A DNA stretch of 59,594 nucleotides from an uncultured Eubacteriales bacterium (GTDB taxonomy: Bacteria > Bacillota > Clostridia > Christensenellales > Borkfalkiaceae): the NCBI GenBank assembly GCA_900543915.1, contig UQTB01000010.1, positions 1 to 59,594 of the forward strand. Reading direction: 5' to 3'. A program made the position numbers and the translations under genes. The notes beneath the pieces were generated by a model. That model was not told the DNA's origin and made no database searches. It saw only the letters and a list, made by a program, of their open reading frames with translations. This document shows, piece after piece, positions 1-8,166 of the stretch (positions are counted from its first letter, which is position 1; every line of letters starts with the position of its first letter).

Positions 1-536
1 TCCGCGGAGGGCGTAAATCCCAGCTCGGCGGCGAAACGGCACAGGCGCAGCAGGCGCAGCCCGTCCGAAGCAAAGACCTCCCCGGGGGCGCGGCAGGTCT
101 CGAGCGATTTTCTTTCGATCGCCGCCCTCCCGCCGAGCGGATCTTCCCACGTACCGCGCGCGAGGTCGTAATAGACGGCGTTGCAGGTAAAATCCCGGCG
201 GCGCGCATCCTCCGCGAGATCGGACGTCCGCTCCACCGAGACGGGCGCGTGCCCGCCGCCGGGGGCATAGCGTTCGCGCCGGAAGGAAGTAAATTCAAAG
301 GACGCGCCGCTTCCGTCCGTAAACAGCAGCGTCTCCGTCCGCGGATATTCCGCCTTTACGGTGAACCCCGCGGAGAGGACGGCCGCTTTCATCTCATTTA
401 CGGAAAGGTCCCCCGCGAGATCGGTATCCGCGCTTTCCGCAAGCCCTAAAAGCGCGTTCCGGACGCATCCCCCCACCGCGTAAAGCGGGGAAGAAAGGTT
501 CAGATTTTTTAATTTTTCGGAGAAAAACGGTTTCAT
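1..536 (-). CDS. cca: CCA tRNA nucleotidyltransferase, N-terminal part (runs off the window)
   Basis: This enzyme adds or repairs the 3' CCA end of tRNAs. The visible 178 codons hold the nucleotidyltransferase head of the class II (poly A polymerase-like) family: YAVGGCVRNALLG near residue 19, the catalytic-type DTDLAGD near residue 38, EDARRRDFTCNAVYYD near residue 110, and DGLRLLRLCRFAAELGF at the visible end. The C-terminal helical body lies outside the window. The ATG at 536 is the first possible start because an in-frame TAA lies just upstream. No ribosome binding site precedes it; a TATAAT box sits only 8 nt before the ATG, so the mRNA is probably leaderless. It is divergent from the lipid kinase gene. 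Confidence 0.93.
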   Translation of the reverse strand, partial: MKPFFSEKLKNLNLSSPLYAVGGCVRNALLGLAESADTDLAGDLSVNEMKAAVLSAGFTVKAEYPRTETLLFTDGSGASFEFTSFRRERYAPGGGHAPVSVERTSDLAEDARRRDFTCNAVYYDLARGTWEDPLGGRAAIERKSLETCRAPGEVFASDGLRLLRLCRFAAELGFTPSA

Positions 537-544
537 ATAAAAAT

Positions 545-553
545 ATTATATCA
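545..553 (-). promoter_or_regulatory. Extended -10 promoter of cca, leaderless architecture
   Basis: On the minus strand TGATATAAT (TG at -15/-14 plus a perfect -10 hexamer) ends 8 nt before the cca ATG. The region 17-18 nt upstream does not resemble TTGACA, which fits an extended -10 promoter. Transcription would start at or within a base or two of the start codon. Confidence 0.6.
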
Positions 554-559
554 TAAAAG

Positions 560-588
560 TTGAATTTTTTTATCATTTGTAGTAAAAT
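560..588 (+). promoter_or_regulatory. Sigma-A-type promoter of the lipid kinase gene
   Basis: TTGAAT (560-565), a 17-nt spacer and TAAAAT (583-588) on the plus strand. It lies immediately behind the divergent cca promoter. The predicted transcript has a leader of about 110 nt holding two hairpins: GGCGGCTTTT with AAAAGCCGCC (627-636/642-651) and CGTAAGG with CCTTACG (652-658/664-670). Confidence 0.6.
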
Positions 589-704
589 TGTAATGTTGAA
601 TTTTAAAAAGACGTACGCGCGCGGGCGGCGGCTTTTCTCATAAAAGCCGCCCGTAAGGGAAAACCTTACGCGCTTTCCCCGCAATCATTACGCAAAGGAA
701 CGGC

Positions 705-1577
705 ATGCTGGATATCATTGTAAATCCCCTCGCGGGAGGGAAGAAGGGCAAGGTGATGAAGAAGAACCTCGCCGCCGCGAAAGAGCGGTTAGACGCCCGC
801 GGCGTCCCCTACCGCCTGCACTTTACCGAATATGAAAAACATGCGATCAGCCTGACCGAACAGATCATCGACGACGGCGCGACGGACGTCGTCGCGATGG
901 GCGGCGACGGCACTTTGAATGAAGTTTTAAACGGTTTAAAAGAGTTCGACCGCGTCCGCTTCGGCCTGATCCCCTGCGGAACGGGCAACGACTTCGCCGC
1001 GGCGGCGCATATCCCGACGGATATCGCCGCGGCAATCGATTTGATCGTCGACGGCGAAGCGAAATACACCGACTTCATGCAGCTGCCGAACCTGCGCGGC
1101 ATCAACATCATCGGCATGGGGATCGACGTCTCCGTTCTGGAACGCTATGCCAAATTGAAGCGCAAAAATAAATTCGGCTATACGAGAAGTCTCATCTCCG
1201 CGCTCATGCACATGAAATTTTACGATTTCACCGCAAGGACGGCAGAGGGAGAGACGCATTACCGCTCTCTGCTTGCAAACGTCTGCAACGGCCAGATGTA
1301 CGGCGGGGGGCTCGCCATCTGCCCCGATGCGGACATAGCGGACGGCAGGCTGGAATTCGTCGCCGCCTGCGATATCGCAAAGCGACAGGTCCCCGGCCTG
1401 CTCCTGAAACTGAAAAAGGGAAAAATCCTCGAGCAGCCCTGCATCCGGCATTTCCCCATCGAAGAGATCGAGATCATTCCTGAGTTTCCCATGGTCATCA
1501 ACATCGACGGCGAACTCTACCGCGACGTGGAGTTCAAATTGAAACTGGTGAAGAACACGCTGAAAATGTATCGGTAA
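705..1577 (+). CDS. Diacylglycerol/lipid kinase family protein (DagK/YegS type)
   Basis: The protein (290 aa) is predicted to phosphorylate diacylglycerol or a related lipid at the inner face of the membrane with ATP, recycling it to phosphatidic acid. Family motifs are intact: NPLAGGKKGK at residues 7-16, the glycine-rich nucleotide site GGDGTLNE at 66-73, and CGTGNDFA at 91-98. Length is normal for the family. The start follows an AAAGGA ribosome binding site. It stands alone, divergent from cca, and is closed by two terminator hairpins. The substrate (diacylglycerol versus undecaprenol or sphingoid lipids) cannot be settled from sequence. Confidence 0.92.
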   Translation: MLDIIVNPLAGGKKGKVMKKNLAAAKERLDARGVPYRLHFTEYEKHAISLTEQIIDDGATDVVAMGGDGTLNEVLNGLKEFDRVRFGLIPCGTGNDFAAAAHIPTDIAAAIDLIVDGEAKYTDFMQLPNLRGINIIGMGIDVSVLERYAKLKRKNKFGYTRSLISALMHMKFYDFTARTAEGETHYRSLLANVCNGQMYGGGLAICPDADIADGRLEFVAACDIAKRQVPGLLLKLKKGKILEQPCIRHFPIEEIEIIPEFPMVINIDGELYRDVEFKLKLVKNTLKMYR

Positions 1578-1579
1578 GG

Positions 1580-1602
1580 ACGGCGCCGCCGTTCTTTTTT
1601 TT
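1580..1602 (+). terminator. Intrinsic terminator after the lipid kinase gene (first)
   Basis: Short hairpin ACGGC-GCC-GCCGT (1580-1592) followed by a run of T to 1602, starting 3 nt after the stop codon. Confidence 0.6.
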
Positions 1603-1611
1603 CCGCCGATC

Positions 1612-1646
1612 AGAGCCCGAACCGAACGGTCCGGGCTCTCTTTTTT
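1612..1646 (+). terminator. Intrinsic terminator after the lipid kinase gene (second)
   Basis: Stem AGAGCCCG (1612-1619) with CGGGCTCT (1632-1639), extended inward by ACCG/CGGT, then TTTTTT to 1646. This is the stronger of the two tandem terminators. Confidence 0.8.
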
Positions 1647-1685
1647 CAATCGCTCTGCGCCTGCTCCAAGGCAAATTGCCCGCGA

Positions 1686-1755
1686 AGCGAATCGGCAGAA
1701 CGGCCGAAGATCCTTTTGCCGCTCTAGCGCGCCGGGTTCTGCCGGTCGCTTTTTT
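1686..1755 (+). terminator. Long-loop hairpin followed by a T run
   Basis: AGCGA-AT-CGGCAGAAC (1686-1701) pairs with GTTCTGCCG-G-TCGCT (1736-1750), followed by TTTTT. The 34-nt loop is unusually long for a terminator. No gene reads into it from within 30 nt, so it may end readthrough from the lipid kinase or a short untranslated RNA. The bases from here to the dispersed repeat at 1902 show no gene. Confidence 0.4.
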
Positions 1756-1901
1756 CCGTTTCCCGATAAACCGCAAAACGCCAAGGGCGGGAAAAAATTA
1801 TCAGACGAAAAAAGCGCGATTTCTTCGGCCGGACGGCTAGAAGACGGGCGCAGTCAGTTGTTTATAAGTCGGAGCGAGCACCCTTTTTCATCCTCCGCTC
1901 A

Positions 1902-2107
1902 ATCAAAACCACCGGTTGAACCGGTGGTTTTGATATACTCTATACGGGAAAACTGCCGGCTGCCCCGTCAACGGGTGCCGTATATCTCATAGCTCATAGC
2001 TTCTTATTGCCCTGCTCCCCTGTAAAACAGCTTTCTCTTATCCCTTTGCAGCTTTCATCGATGATTGTCTTATTATTTTTATCTCTTCTCCGGTAAAACC
2101 GGGGGAG
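1902..2107. repeat. Dispersed intergenic repeat, copy 1
   Basis: This non-coding block matches 58829-59013 in the same orientation. It opens with a 33-nt perfect palindrome (1902-1934, 16-bp arms, one central base). It then holds a CCCGT-CA-ACGGG hairpin and a 27-nt block (2003-2029) identical to 58916-58942. The shared stretch ends near a CTCCGG...CCGGGGGAG hairpin. Between the copies, similarity alternates between identical blocks and variable stretches. It could be a mobile-element relic or a conserved structured RNA. Confidence 0.75.
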
Positions 2108-2411
2108 TTATCAAGCGAATGTGTTATAAAAAGAAAAGCACGCGATCGAGGCGTGGTTAAAAAAAGTCTTTGCCGATGCACAAAAAAAGAAGGAAAAGCA
2201 AGGAGAGAAAAGGAAAAAGAGCAATTAAGAAAGCGGAGCAGGACAAAGGAGAAGAAAGGAAAACGCAGAAAAGACCCGTTTACGGGCAGCAAGTTACAAA
2301 TGCGTGACTGGCAGGTCAATCATAAGCGCACTTGTGCGCCGCCTGTTTCGATTAGGGCTATGCCCGAAAATGTAATACCACCCGCCTTGCGGGTGGATTA
2401 TTATTCCGTAT
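2108..2411. other. Non-coding, purine-rich stretch ending in a hairpin
   Basis: About 300 bp between the repeat and the operon terminator, with no convincing gene. The plus strand is strongly purine-rich from 2150 to 2290. A hairpin CCACCCGC-CTT-GCGGGTGG lies at 2378-2396. Together with the palindrome at 1902-1934 this gives a roughly 490-bp segment bounded by two hairpins, resembling the end structure of IS200/IS605-type elements, but no transposase gene is present. Confidence 0.4.
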
Positions 2412-2438
2412 AAAGAAAGCCGAAAAGCCTTCGCTTTC
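2412..2438 (-). terminator. Terminator of the long LacI-led operon
   Basis: On the minus strand GAAAGC pairs with GCTTTC around a 12-nt inner segment and is followed by TTTAT, about 10 nt after the stop of the last gene of the operon. Confidence 0.65.
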
Positions 2439-2448
2439 CGGCAAAATT

Positions 2449-3255
2449 CTATTCCACCTCCGTGATTTCCTGTCCGAACCGATAATTGACCGTGTTCATC
2501 TTTTCCATCCAGGCGCGCGTTTTCAGCGTCTCGAACGGACCCGTGCCGTAGCCGCCGCCGATATCGTTGTTCCACAGCCACTCGGGCGTCGGCCAGAAAC
2601 AGACCTTGGGGCGGACTGCCCGGTAAAAGCGCTCGGTCACGCCCTGCTGACCGTGATGCGCCATCTGCACGACGTTGCACCGGATTTCGTTCGGGAACTC
2701 CTTTAAGATCTTCTCTTCCGCGCGCCAATCCATGTCGCCCAGAAACAGAATGCTCTCTCCGCGTGTGTCCACGCGGTAAACCACGCTGGAAGGGTTCAGC
2801 GTTTCTCCCACGGCGCTGCCGTCCGACAGGGGCAGAACGCGGAAATGCCCCGCCGCGATCGCCTTTCCCTTTTCCGGGCGGACGACGGGAACGCCGCGCG
2901 CCGCGATCGCCCGCTCGAGGTCGGCGACCCGCGCCTTGCGGTTTTCGTTCCGCTCCACCCGTTCGATGTAATCCAGGGGCGGGAACCGATAGACGATCGA
3001 GCCGACCGCGATCTTCCCGCGCTCCAATGTCTCGATCAGCCCTTCGATGTGATCAAAATGCCCGTGCGTCAGAAACCACATATCCACCCTGCCGCCCAGC
3101 GAAAGCAGGAGGGTTTCCAGCTCGTCCGCTTCCGCCTGCGTACCGCTGTCCACCGCGATGACGTCTCCCTCTCCCGCGAGCACGAATCCCATGCACTGGA
3201 GGGGCGTCACCGAAGGCAGCATGTAAAGTTTGTCGCCGTTAAATAATTTTTCCAT
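2449..3255 (-). CDS. Metallo-beta-lactamase-fold hydrolase (ComEC-C-terminal-like)
   Basis: A 268-aa cytoplasmic metallohydrolase. The zinc-binding signature THGHFDH is at residues 63-69, LFLGDMDW supplies the second metal-bridging aspartate, and QMAHHGQQG a later metal histidine. This set resembles the DNA-internalisation ComEC/Rec2 C-terminal domain and related phosphodiesterase-like hydrolases. ATG 3255 sits 10 nt behind AAGGAG; a TTG two codons upstream is an alternative start 4 nt behind it. It is the last gene of the operon, 58 nt behind the glycosidase-like gene. Its substrate and its place in a glycan operon are unknown. Confidence 0.8.
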   Translation of the reverse strand: MEKLFNGDKLYMLPSVTPLQCMGFVLAGEGDVIAVDSGTQAEADELETLLLSLGGRVDMWFLTHGHFDHIEGLIETLERGKIAVGSIVYRFPPLDYIERVERNENRKARVADLERAIAARGVPVVRPEKGKAIAAGHFRVLPLSDGSAVGETLNPSSVVYRVDTRGESILFLGDMDWRAEEKILKEFPNEIRCNVVQMAHHGQQGVTERFYRAVRPKVCFWPTPEWLWNNDIGGGYGTGPFETLKTRAWMEKMNTVNYRFGQEITEVE

Positions 3256-3313
3256 TTTCAAAACGCTCCTTATAACGGCATCCCCGCGCTTCTAAAAGCG
3301 GCGGGGATGAACG

Positions 3314-5701
3314 TCACTTTTTCCTGATCTCCACTTTGCCGTCGGCAAAGGGAATTGTAACGGCGATTCTGCCGTTCTCCTCGGTATAATCGACCGTTTT
3401 CCCCGCATACTCCACGGTAAACGCGAAATCCGGCCGCGCGAGGAGCACCTTTACGCTTTTATCCGATGTCTCCTTTATGTTGGACAGCTGGACGAAATAT
3501 TTTCCAACGGAGAGATCGTACAGGACGCCGCCGAACATGAGATTCTCCATTCGCCAATAGTCGAGCGCCGCCGGGAAATTGGGTTCCACCGTCAGCGTGC
3601 CGTCCGGTCGGGGATCCAGCCCGAAAAACGCATCCGGCACGCTTGTCAGAAGCAGCGCGGCCTCCAGAAATTCGCAGTCGATGCCGATCGGCCCCTCGTT
3701 GTCGCCGTCCGCGACGCCGTCTCCGTCCTTATCGTAATTGCCCTGCATGCCGATGCCGAGTTGGTTGAAATACGCCCGGTAAAATTCCGTTCCCGTGCCG
3801 CCCGCTTCGCGCACTTTCAGATAAAACGCCTCGATTCCCTTCAGCCGTTCAAACGCGTTGTCCGCGCCCAGAACGCGGGAACGCGCCGTCAGATCATAGT
3901 AGCTGGTCTGCATCACCGCGCCGCCGTCGCGCACGCCCACTTCCCAGTGAGACGCCTGCCCGACCGCCCAGATCCCGTCCGTGGCATTGTGTTTGGTGGT
4001 GAAGCGGGGCGCGAATTCATATTTGTAGATATCCGCTCCCGCGGAATCGTCCCCTTCGATTTCGCGCGCGCCCGAAACCCACTCCATGATCTTTTCCGCC
4101 TGTTCCGCCGACGCGATGCCGTCCGTCACAGTCTGCAGATTGAACATCAGAAAACCGTAATCCATCTTGCGGTCGGTGACGCCTTCTCCGTCCGCGGTGT
4201 CGTAGTACCCCGCGAAGAAACGCCCCTTCTCCTCGTCCCAGAAGACAGAGCGCATGCGCTCTTCGCACAGCGCGATCTTTTCCCGCAGGCTCTCCGCCGT
4301 CTCTTCATAGCGGACGACGGTCTTCATATCCTTTCCCAGAACGGTGACCGCGGGAACTTCCACCCCGCACGCCTCCGCCATTTCCTCCAGATAAAGCATG
4401 CCGACGAGCGCCTGATGAAAGGAGAGATTCGCGTATAAATTGACGTTGGGGAAGGAAATCGCATCCCAGAACCCGTCGCCGATCCCCACGCCGGTCGCAG
4501 CCGTTCCGCCGTTGAAGTGACCGACGAGATAGCGGTTGTCGATCAGCCCGGAGGCGCCGTCCAGGCAGGTGAGGTAAAACTGCATCGCGCCGCGCGCGAC
4601 GGGCAGCACTTCCGCCAGCAGCGCCCTGTCCTGCGTGTAGGAAAGATAATGCTTCGCCGCGGATATGTACTGTCCGCAGTTATCCGAAAAGCGGTCGTCG
4701 AAATCCCCGCGGATGAAGTTAAAATCCAGCTTCCCGCGGAACGTACTGCCCTCTTTCGCTTTCAGCACGAATTTCAGGCGGGTGATCATGTTCGGCACGG
4801 AGACGTTTCTCCCCCACTTTTCATTCAGGAACATATTGAGGAAAGTCCCCTGCCAGGTTCCCTCCGCCTCTTCGAACGAAGGCGCGACGGAGGCGTACTC
4901 CGAATAGCGGACGCATTGATCCGCCGGCCAGTTCTCCCCGTCCCGTTCCGTCTGGAAATAGACGTAGAGATCGTCGAGCGCGGAAGCGTCCCCTTCCGTC
5001 AGCTCCAGCTTCCACGAAAAATGCAGGAAGGGATTATAAAAGGCGTTCGTGCCCTTGCCGTCGCGGATCAGGGGAGAAAGCAGGACGATCTCGTCCGCCG
5101 CGGAAGAAGTCTCCGCTCTGAGATAGTGCTCAATCCCGCTGCCGTCGAACGTGACGGTGGAAGGCGCGTCATACGTGGAGAGAACCGTGCCCGATTCCCC
5201 CGTCCATCCGTTCACGCCCTTGGAAAACTCCTCGCCGAAGCTGTTCTTGTTGTTGTGCGTATAATTGGGAAATGCCCAGCCCTGCCCCCAGTCGGAAGCG
5301 GTCACGCCCGCGGATGTCGAGATATATCCCTGGCGGTCCTGCACGGACATATAGTCCAGCCGCAGCCAGTCTTCCACCCAGCGGTTGGTGGCGTAGTGAT
5401 CGGTGAGATTTTCGGGAGAAGCATCCCAGAAGCTGCCGATCATCGCTTCCCATTCCTTCCACACGGGCTGTCCCGCACCGACCGGGAACGAATGGATGCG
5501 GAATTCGTTATAACGCATGTGCCGGACAAAAAACTCGTTCAGAAATGCGTCCAGCGTGTTATCCGAGCTGTAAAAATGCAGCAAATTATCATAAGAAACG
5601 TGCGCGGCCTCATACTCGTACAGGGGCTCCGACGGCGCGCAGGCGCCGAACATCAGCGCCGCGCTGAGCACCACGGGCAAAATGCGTTTGATCCCTCTCA
5701 T
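3314..5701 (-). CDS. Surface lipoprotein, six-hairpin glycosidase-like
   Basis: A 795-aa lipoprotein: signal peptide with lipobox LMFGAC (Cys 21), so tethered outside the membrane. The N-terminal half looks like beta-sandwich, and the C-terminal half has the look of an (alpha/alpha)6 barrel: repeated helical stretches, DGFWDAISFPN, then PNFPAALDYWRMENLMFGG followed by a terminal beta domain. I infer a glycoside hydrolase or glycan-binding relative of the six-hairpin superfamily, but I cannot name the GH family or the catalytic acids. It follows the preceding 511-aa lipoprotein by 12 nt and has a GGAGGAGAG ribosome binding site. Confidence 0.65.
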   Translation of the reverse strand: MRGIKRILPVVLSAALMFGACAPSEPLYEYEAAHVSYDNLLHFYSSDNTLDAFLNEFFVRHMRYNEFRIHSFPVGAGQPVWKEWEAMIGSFWDASPENLTDHYATNRWVEDWLRLDYMSVQDRQGYISTSAGVTASDWGQGWAFPNYTHNNKNSFGEEFSKGVNGWTGESGTVLSTYDAPSTVTFDGSGIEHYLRAETSSAADEIVLLSPLIRDGKGTNAFYNPFLHFSWKLELTEGDASALDDLYVYFQTERDGENWPADQCVRYSEYASVAPSFEEAEGTWQGTFLNMFLNEKWGRNVSVPNMITRLKFVLKAKEGSTFRGKLDFNFIRGDFDDRFSDNCGQYISAAKHYLSYTQDRALLAEVLPVARGAMQFYLTCLDGASGLIDNRYLVGHFNGGTAATGVGIGDGFWDAISFPNVNLYANLSFHQALVGMLYLEEMAEACGVEVPAVTVLGKDMKTVVRYEETAESLREKIALCEERMRSVFWDEEKGRFFAGYYDTADGEGVTDRKMDYGFLMFNLQTVTDGIASAEQAEKIMEWVSGAREIEGDDSAGADIYKYEFAPRFTTKHNATDGIWAVGQASHWEVGVRDGGAVMQTSYYDLTARSRVLGADNAFERLKGIEAFYLKVREAGGTGTEFYRAYFNQLGIGMQGNYDKDGDGVADGDNEGPIGIDCEFLEAALLLTSVPDAFFGLDPRPDGTLTVEPNFPAALDYWRMENLMFGGVLYDLSVGKYFVQLSNIKETSDKSVKVLLARPDFAFTVEYAGKTVDYTEENGRIAVTIPFADGKVEIRKK

Positions 5702-5713
5702 CTCTCCTCCTCG

Positions 5714-7249
5714 TTACGCGCGCTTTTCCAGCTCCACGATATTGTCGTTCGACGCGCCCGCCGCATGCAGCTGCGCGAAGAAATCCCGCGTGAAGTTGAC
5801 ATAGCCAAGTTTCAGGTAATACGTATAGCCGAACGGCTCGTAATTCGGCATGGTAAACACGCCCAGCGGCGCCGTGTATGTGCAGGCTCCCGCCTGGGCG
5901 GGAATGACGCCGATGTCGCCGATATCCACCGAATACGCGTTTCTGCCGACCAGCATCGTCTCCACGTCCGGCACGTAGAGCCCTACGCCCCAGTCGTCCT
6001 CGTTCAACCAGGCGATCCAGTTCTCGGTCGCCCGGAAGCGGTTGTCCTTGCCCGCATTTGCCCAGAAGCCCAGATTGTCGATGGTCTCGTAGCTCTCTTC
6101 CATCCACGGCCGGTCGCCGCGGTAAGTGGCCAGCCGGCCCAGCGGCGTGATCCCGTAAAAGGCGGGGAGCTCCTGATCGCGTTTGTGGTCATGCACATAG
6201 CCCGAGAAATCGATCATCCGGTTGTCCACTTCGATGTATTCGCCGTGCACGCTGTCTTCGAGCAGGCGGTACGTGTTTTCCATATAGAAAGGCGTCAGGC
6301 TGCCGTTTTTCGCCCAGTCCATGGGGCGGGATTTGATATAGATCGTGTTTTCCGTCGACTGAACGTCGATCAGGCGGGAGAAATTTTCGTATCGATCCCC
6401 CCCCTGTACGGGGTTGTAGGGCCATTGCACCGCCGGGGTCGCGCTGTTGCCGTCGTGATCGAAGTATCCGCATATATAGTCGTCTTTCGGTTCGGCGATG
6501 GAGTCCCCCCGCGTACCGTAAAAGGACTGCTGCACCAAACGCCCGGTATCGTGCGCGTTGATGAGGTTGACGTCGTCCTGGAGATACACGGTCTCTCTTG
6601 CCCGGTCTCCCACGTATCCGTTGTTTTGCAGATCCGCCGAGAAGCTGATGTTCTCATTGACGGAAGAGAGCCAGTTGATCGCTCCGCCCGACTTGAGCGT
6701 AATGCCGAGTTTCACATAAGAGCCCTGCAGAAAGAGCTGCATGTTCTCTTCCAGCGCGGAGGGATCTTGAAAATCCACCAGGGAAAAATCCACCGCGTGT
6801 TCCGCGATCTCCATCTTATTGAGGCGGAACGCGCCGCCCGTGTTTCCCACGCATCGGAATTCGATCCTGCTCAGCGTCTTGTCATAGAGATACTCGCCGT
6901 AATAGTCGATGATCTGGCGGAATTCGCTGTCTTCCGGCGCGAGATAGAAGCGCTCTTCAAAGCCATTTTCAGGATTCCCCTGCTCTGCGAAGTAAAACGT
7001 GGAATCCAGCCCGCAGGCAGATTCGTAATCCAGCAGAATGTAGTTGTTCGCTCCTATATCTTCATTGATTTCCAGCGTATACGTCTCTCCCAAAGCGAAT
7101 TCCTTTTCCGCGCCCTCCGTCCAGAGATCGGAAAACACGGCGTCCGGGACGGGAATTTTCGGCGTTTCTTCGCCGGGGCCGCAGGCGGCGGCGCTCGAGA
7201 GCGCAAAGACGCAGCCCACAGCCACGCTGATCCATTGTTTCAGCTTCAT
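5714..7249 (-). CDS. Lipoprotein of unknown function, probably carbohydrate-related
   Basis: A 511-aa predicted lipoprotein with signal peptide and lipobox SAAAC (Cys 23). No catalytic motif is recognisable; the body is rich in aromatic residues and beta-strand patterns as in glycan-binding or glycosidase accessory domains. The chosen ATG at 7249 follows AAGG by 6 nt; a longer open frame upstream overlaps the permease gene and lacks a ribosome binding site. It sits directly downstream of an ABC importer and directly upstream of a glycosidase-like lipoprotein, so a role in capturing or cutting the same substrate is inferred. Confidence 0.6.
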   Translation of the reverse strand: MKLKQWISVAVGCVFALSSAAACGPGEETPKIPVPDAVFSDLWTEGAEKEFALGETYTLEINEDIGANNYILLDYESACGLDSTFYFAEQGNPENGFEERFYLAPEDSEFRQIIDYYGEYLYDKTLSRIEFRCVGNTGGAFRLNKMEIAEHAVDFSLVDFQDPSALEENMQLFLQGSYVKLGITLKSGGAINWLSSVNENISFSADLQNNGYVGDRARETVYLQDDVNLINAHDTGRLVQQSFYGTRGDSIAEPKDDYICGYFDHDGNSATPAVQWPYNPVQGGDRYENFSRLIDVQSTENTIYIKSRPMDWAKNGSLTPFYMENTYRLLEDSVHGEYIEVDNRMIDFSGYVHDHKRDQELPAFYGITPLGRLATYRGDRPWMEESYETIDNLGFWANAGKDNRFRATENWIAWLNEDDWGVGLYVPDVETMLVGRNAYSVDIGDIGVIPAQAGACTYTAPLGVFTMPNYEPFGYTYYLKLGYVNFTRDFFAQLHAAGASNDNIVELEKRA

Positions 7250-7263
7250 GATTACCTTCCTTT

Positions 7264-8166
7264 TTATCCTTTGAGCCCGCCGATCTTGATGCCGCCGATC
7301 ATTTGTTTCTGGAAGCACAAAAACAGCAGGAGCGGGACCAGGGAGACGACCACGCACATCGCCATCAGCTGGTTCTGCATGTTGGAGGACTCTCCCGTAT
7401 TTTTCACATAATTGAAATAAAACGCCAAAGCGATCGTAAACTGACTCTCGTTTTCGCCGAGATAGAGGAGCGGTCCCTGGAAATCCATCCAAAGCCCCAT
7501 TGCCATGCCGATCGCCATGTATAAAAACACGTTGAAGCAAAGCGGGAAGACGATGCGGAAAAAGATCTGATACTCGTTCGCGCCGTCAATGCGCGCGGCG
7601 TTGTCCATATCCTTGGGAATACCGCGCATGAACTGAATCACCAGAAAGATGTTCAGCGCGCCGCCGCCCCAGAAGGCGCCGATCCACTGGGAGGAGAGAT
7701 TCCCCACCAGCCCGAACTGCGAATAGAGGAAATACTGCGGGACCATCAGCACGGCGCTGGGCAGCAGCACGGTGGACATGATGAACCCGAACATGAATTT
7801 TTTCCCCTTGAAGCGGTGCCGCGCCAAAGGATACGCGCAGAAGCACGCGGAGAACGGCGCGAAGAAGCCGTTGATCAGCACGACCTGCAGCGTATTTAAA
7901 ATATACTTCCAGTACGCTCCCACGATCGAATAATTCGAGATCTGAAAATTCCGCGGGAAAAAGTGCGGATCTCCCACCAGGAGCTCTCCGGCCGTCATCA
8001 GGCTCTTGTTCACCATAAACAGATACGGGAACATGAAAAATACGATCAGAATGACCGCCACCGCGTATTTGGCGGCGAGATAGCCGGCGCGCCTCTTTTT
8101 GGCCTGTTTTTTGGACAGGGCGCGTTCCTGTTCGGGCGTAAGCTGTAAATTCATCTCTTGTTTCAT
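7264..8166 (-). CDS. Sugar ABC transporter permease, MalG/MsmG type (importer 1)
   Basis: A 300-aa inner-membrane permease of the CUT1 carbohydrate importer family. After a charged cytoplasmic N-terminus comes a first membrane segment (VAVILIVFFMFPYLFMVNKS). The EAA-type cytoplasmic loop is seen in DNAARIDGANEYQIFFRIVFP, though its leading alanines are altered to NAAR. The start was placed at the ATG 8166, which overlaps the upstream permease stop as TGATG and follows GGAGG. No ATPase gene accompanies it. Confidence 0.9.
   Translation of the reverse strand: MKQEMNLQLTPEQERALSKKQAKKRRAGYLAAKYAVAVILIVFFMFPYLFMVNKSLMTAGELLVGDPHFFPRNFQISNYSIVGAYWKYILNTLQVVLINGFFAPFSACFCAYPLARHRFKGKKFMFGFIMSTVLLPSAVLMVPQYFLYSQFGLVGNLSSQWIGAFWGGGALNIFLVIQFMRGIPKDMDNAARIDGANEYQIFFRIVFPLCFNVFLYMAIGMAMGLWMDFQGPLLYLGENESQFTIALAFYFNYVKNTGESSNMQNQLMAMCVVVSLVPLLLFLCFQKQMIGGIKIGGLKG

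Noticed and set aside
394..684. Minus-strand frame of 96 codons overlapping the cca start
   Set aside because: It is out of frame with the clear CCA-adding enzyme sequence and runs through its promoter.
936..1784. Long minus-strand open frame opposite the lipid kinase gene
   Set aside because: It covers the kinase active-site coding region and two terminators, and its product has no motif or ribosome binding site.
2038..2413. Short basic or hydrophobic frames on both strands in the repeat region
   Set aside because: Low-complexity translations from a purine-rich stretch, no ribosome binding site, and not preserved in the second copy of the repeat.
4517..7411. Very long open frame on the plus strand (964 codons)
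   Set aside because: It lies antisense to two lipoprotein genes and part of a permease gene that have signal peptides, ribosome binding sites and operon spacing. Its translation is Arg/Val/His-rich and shows no domain. It is a by-product of GC-rich codon use.
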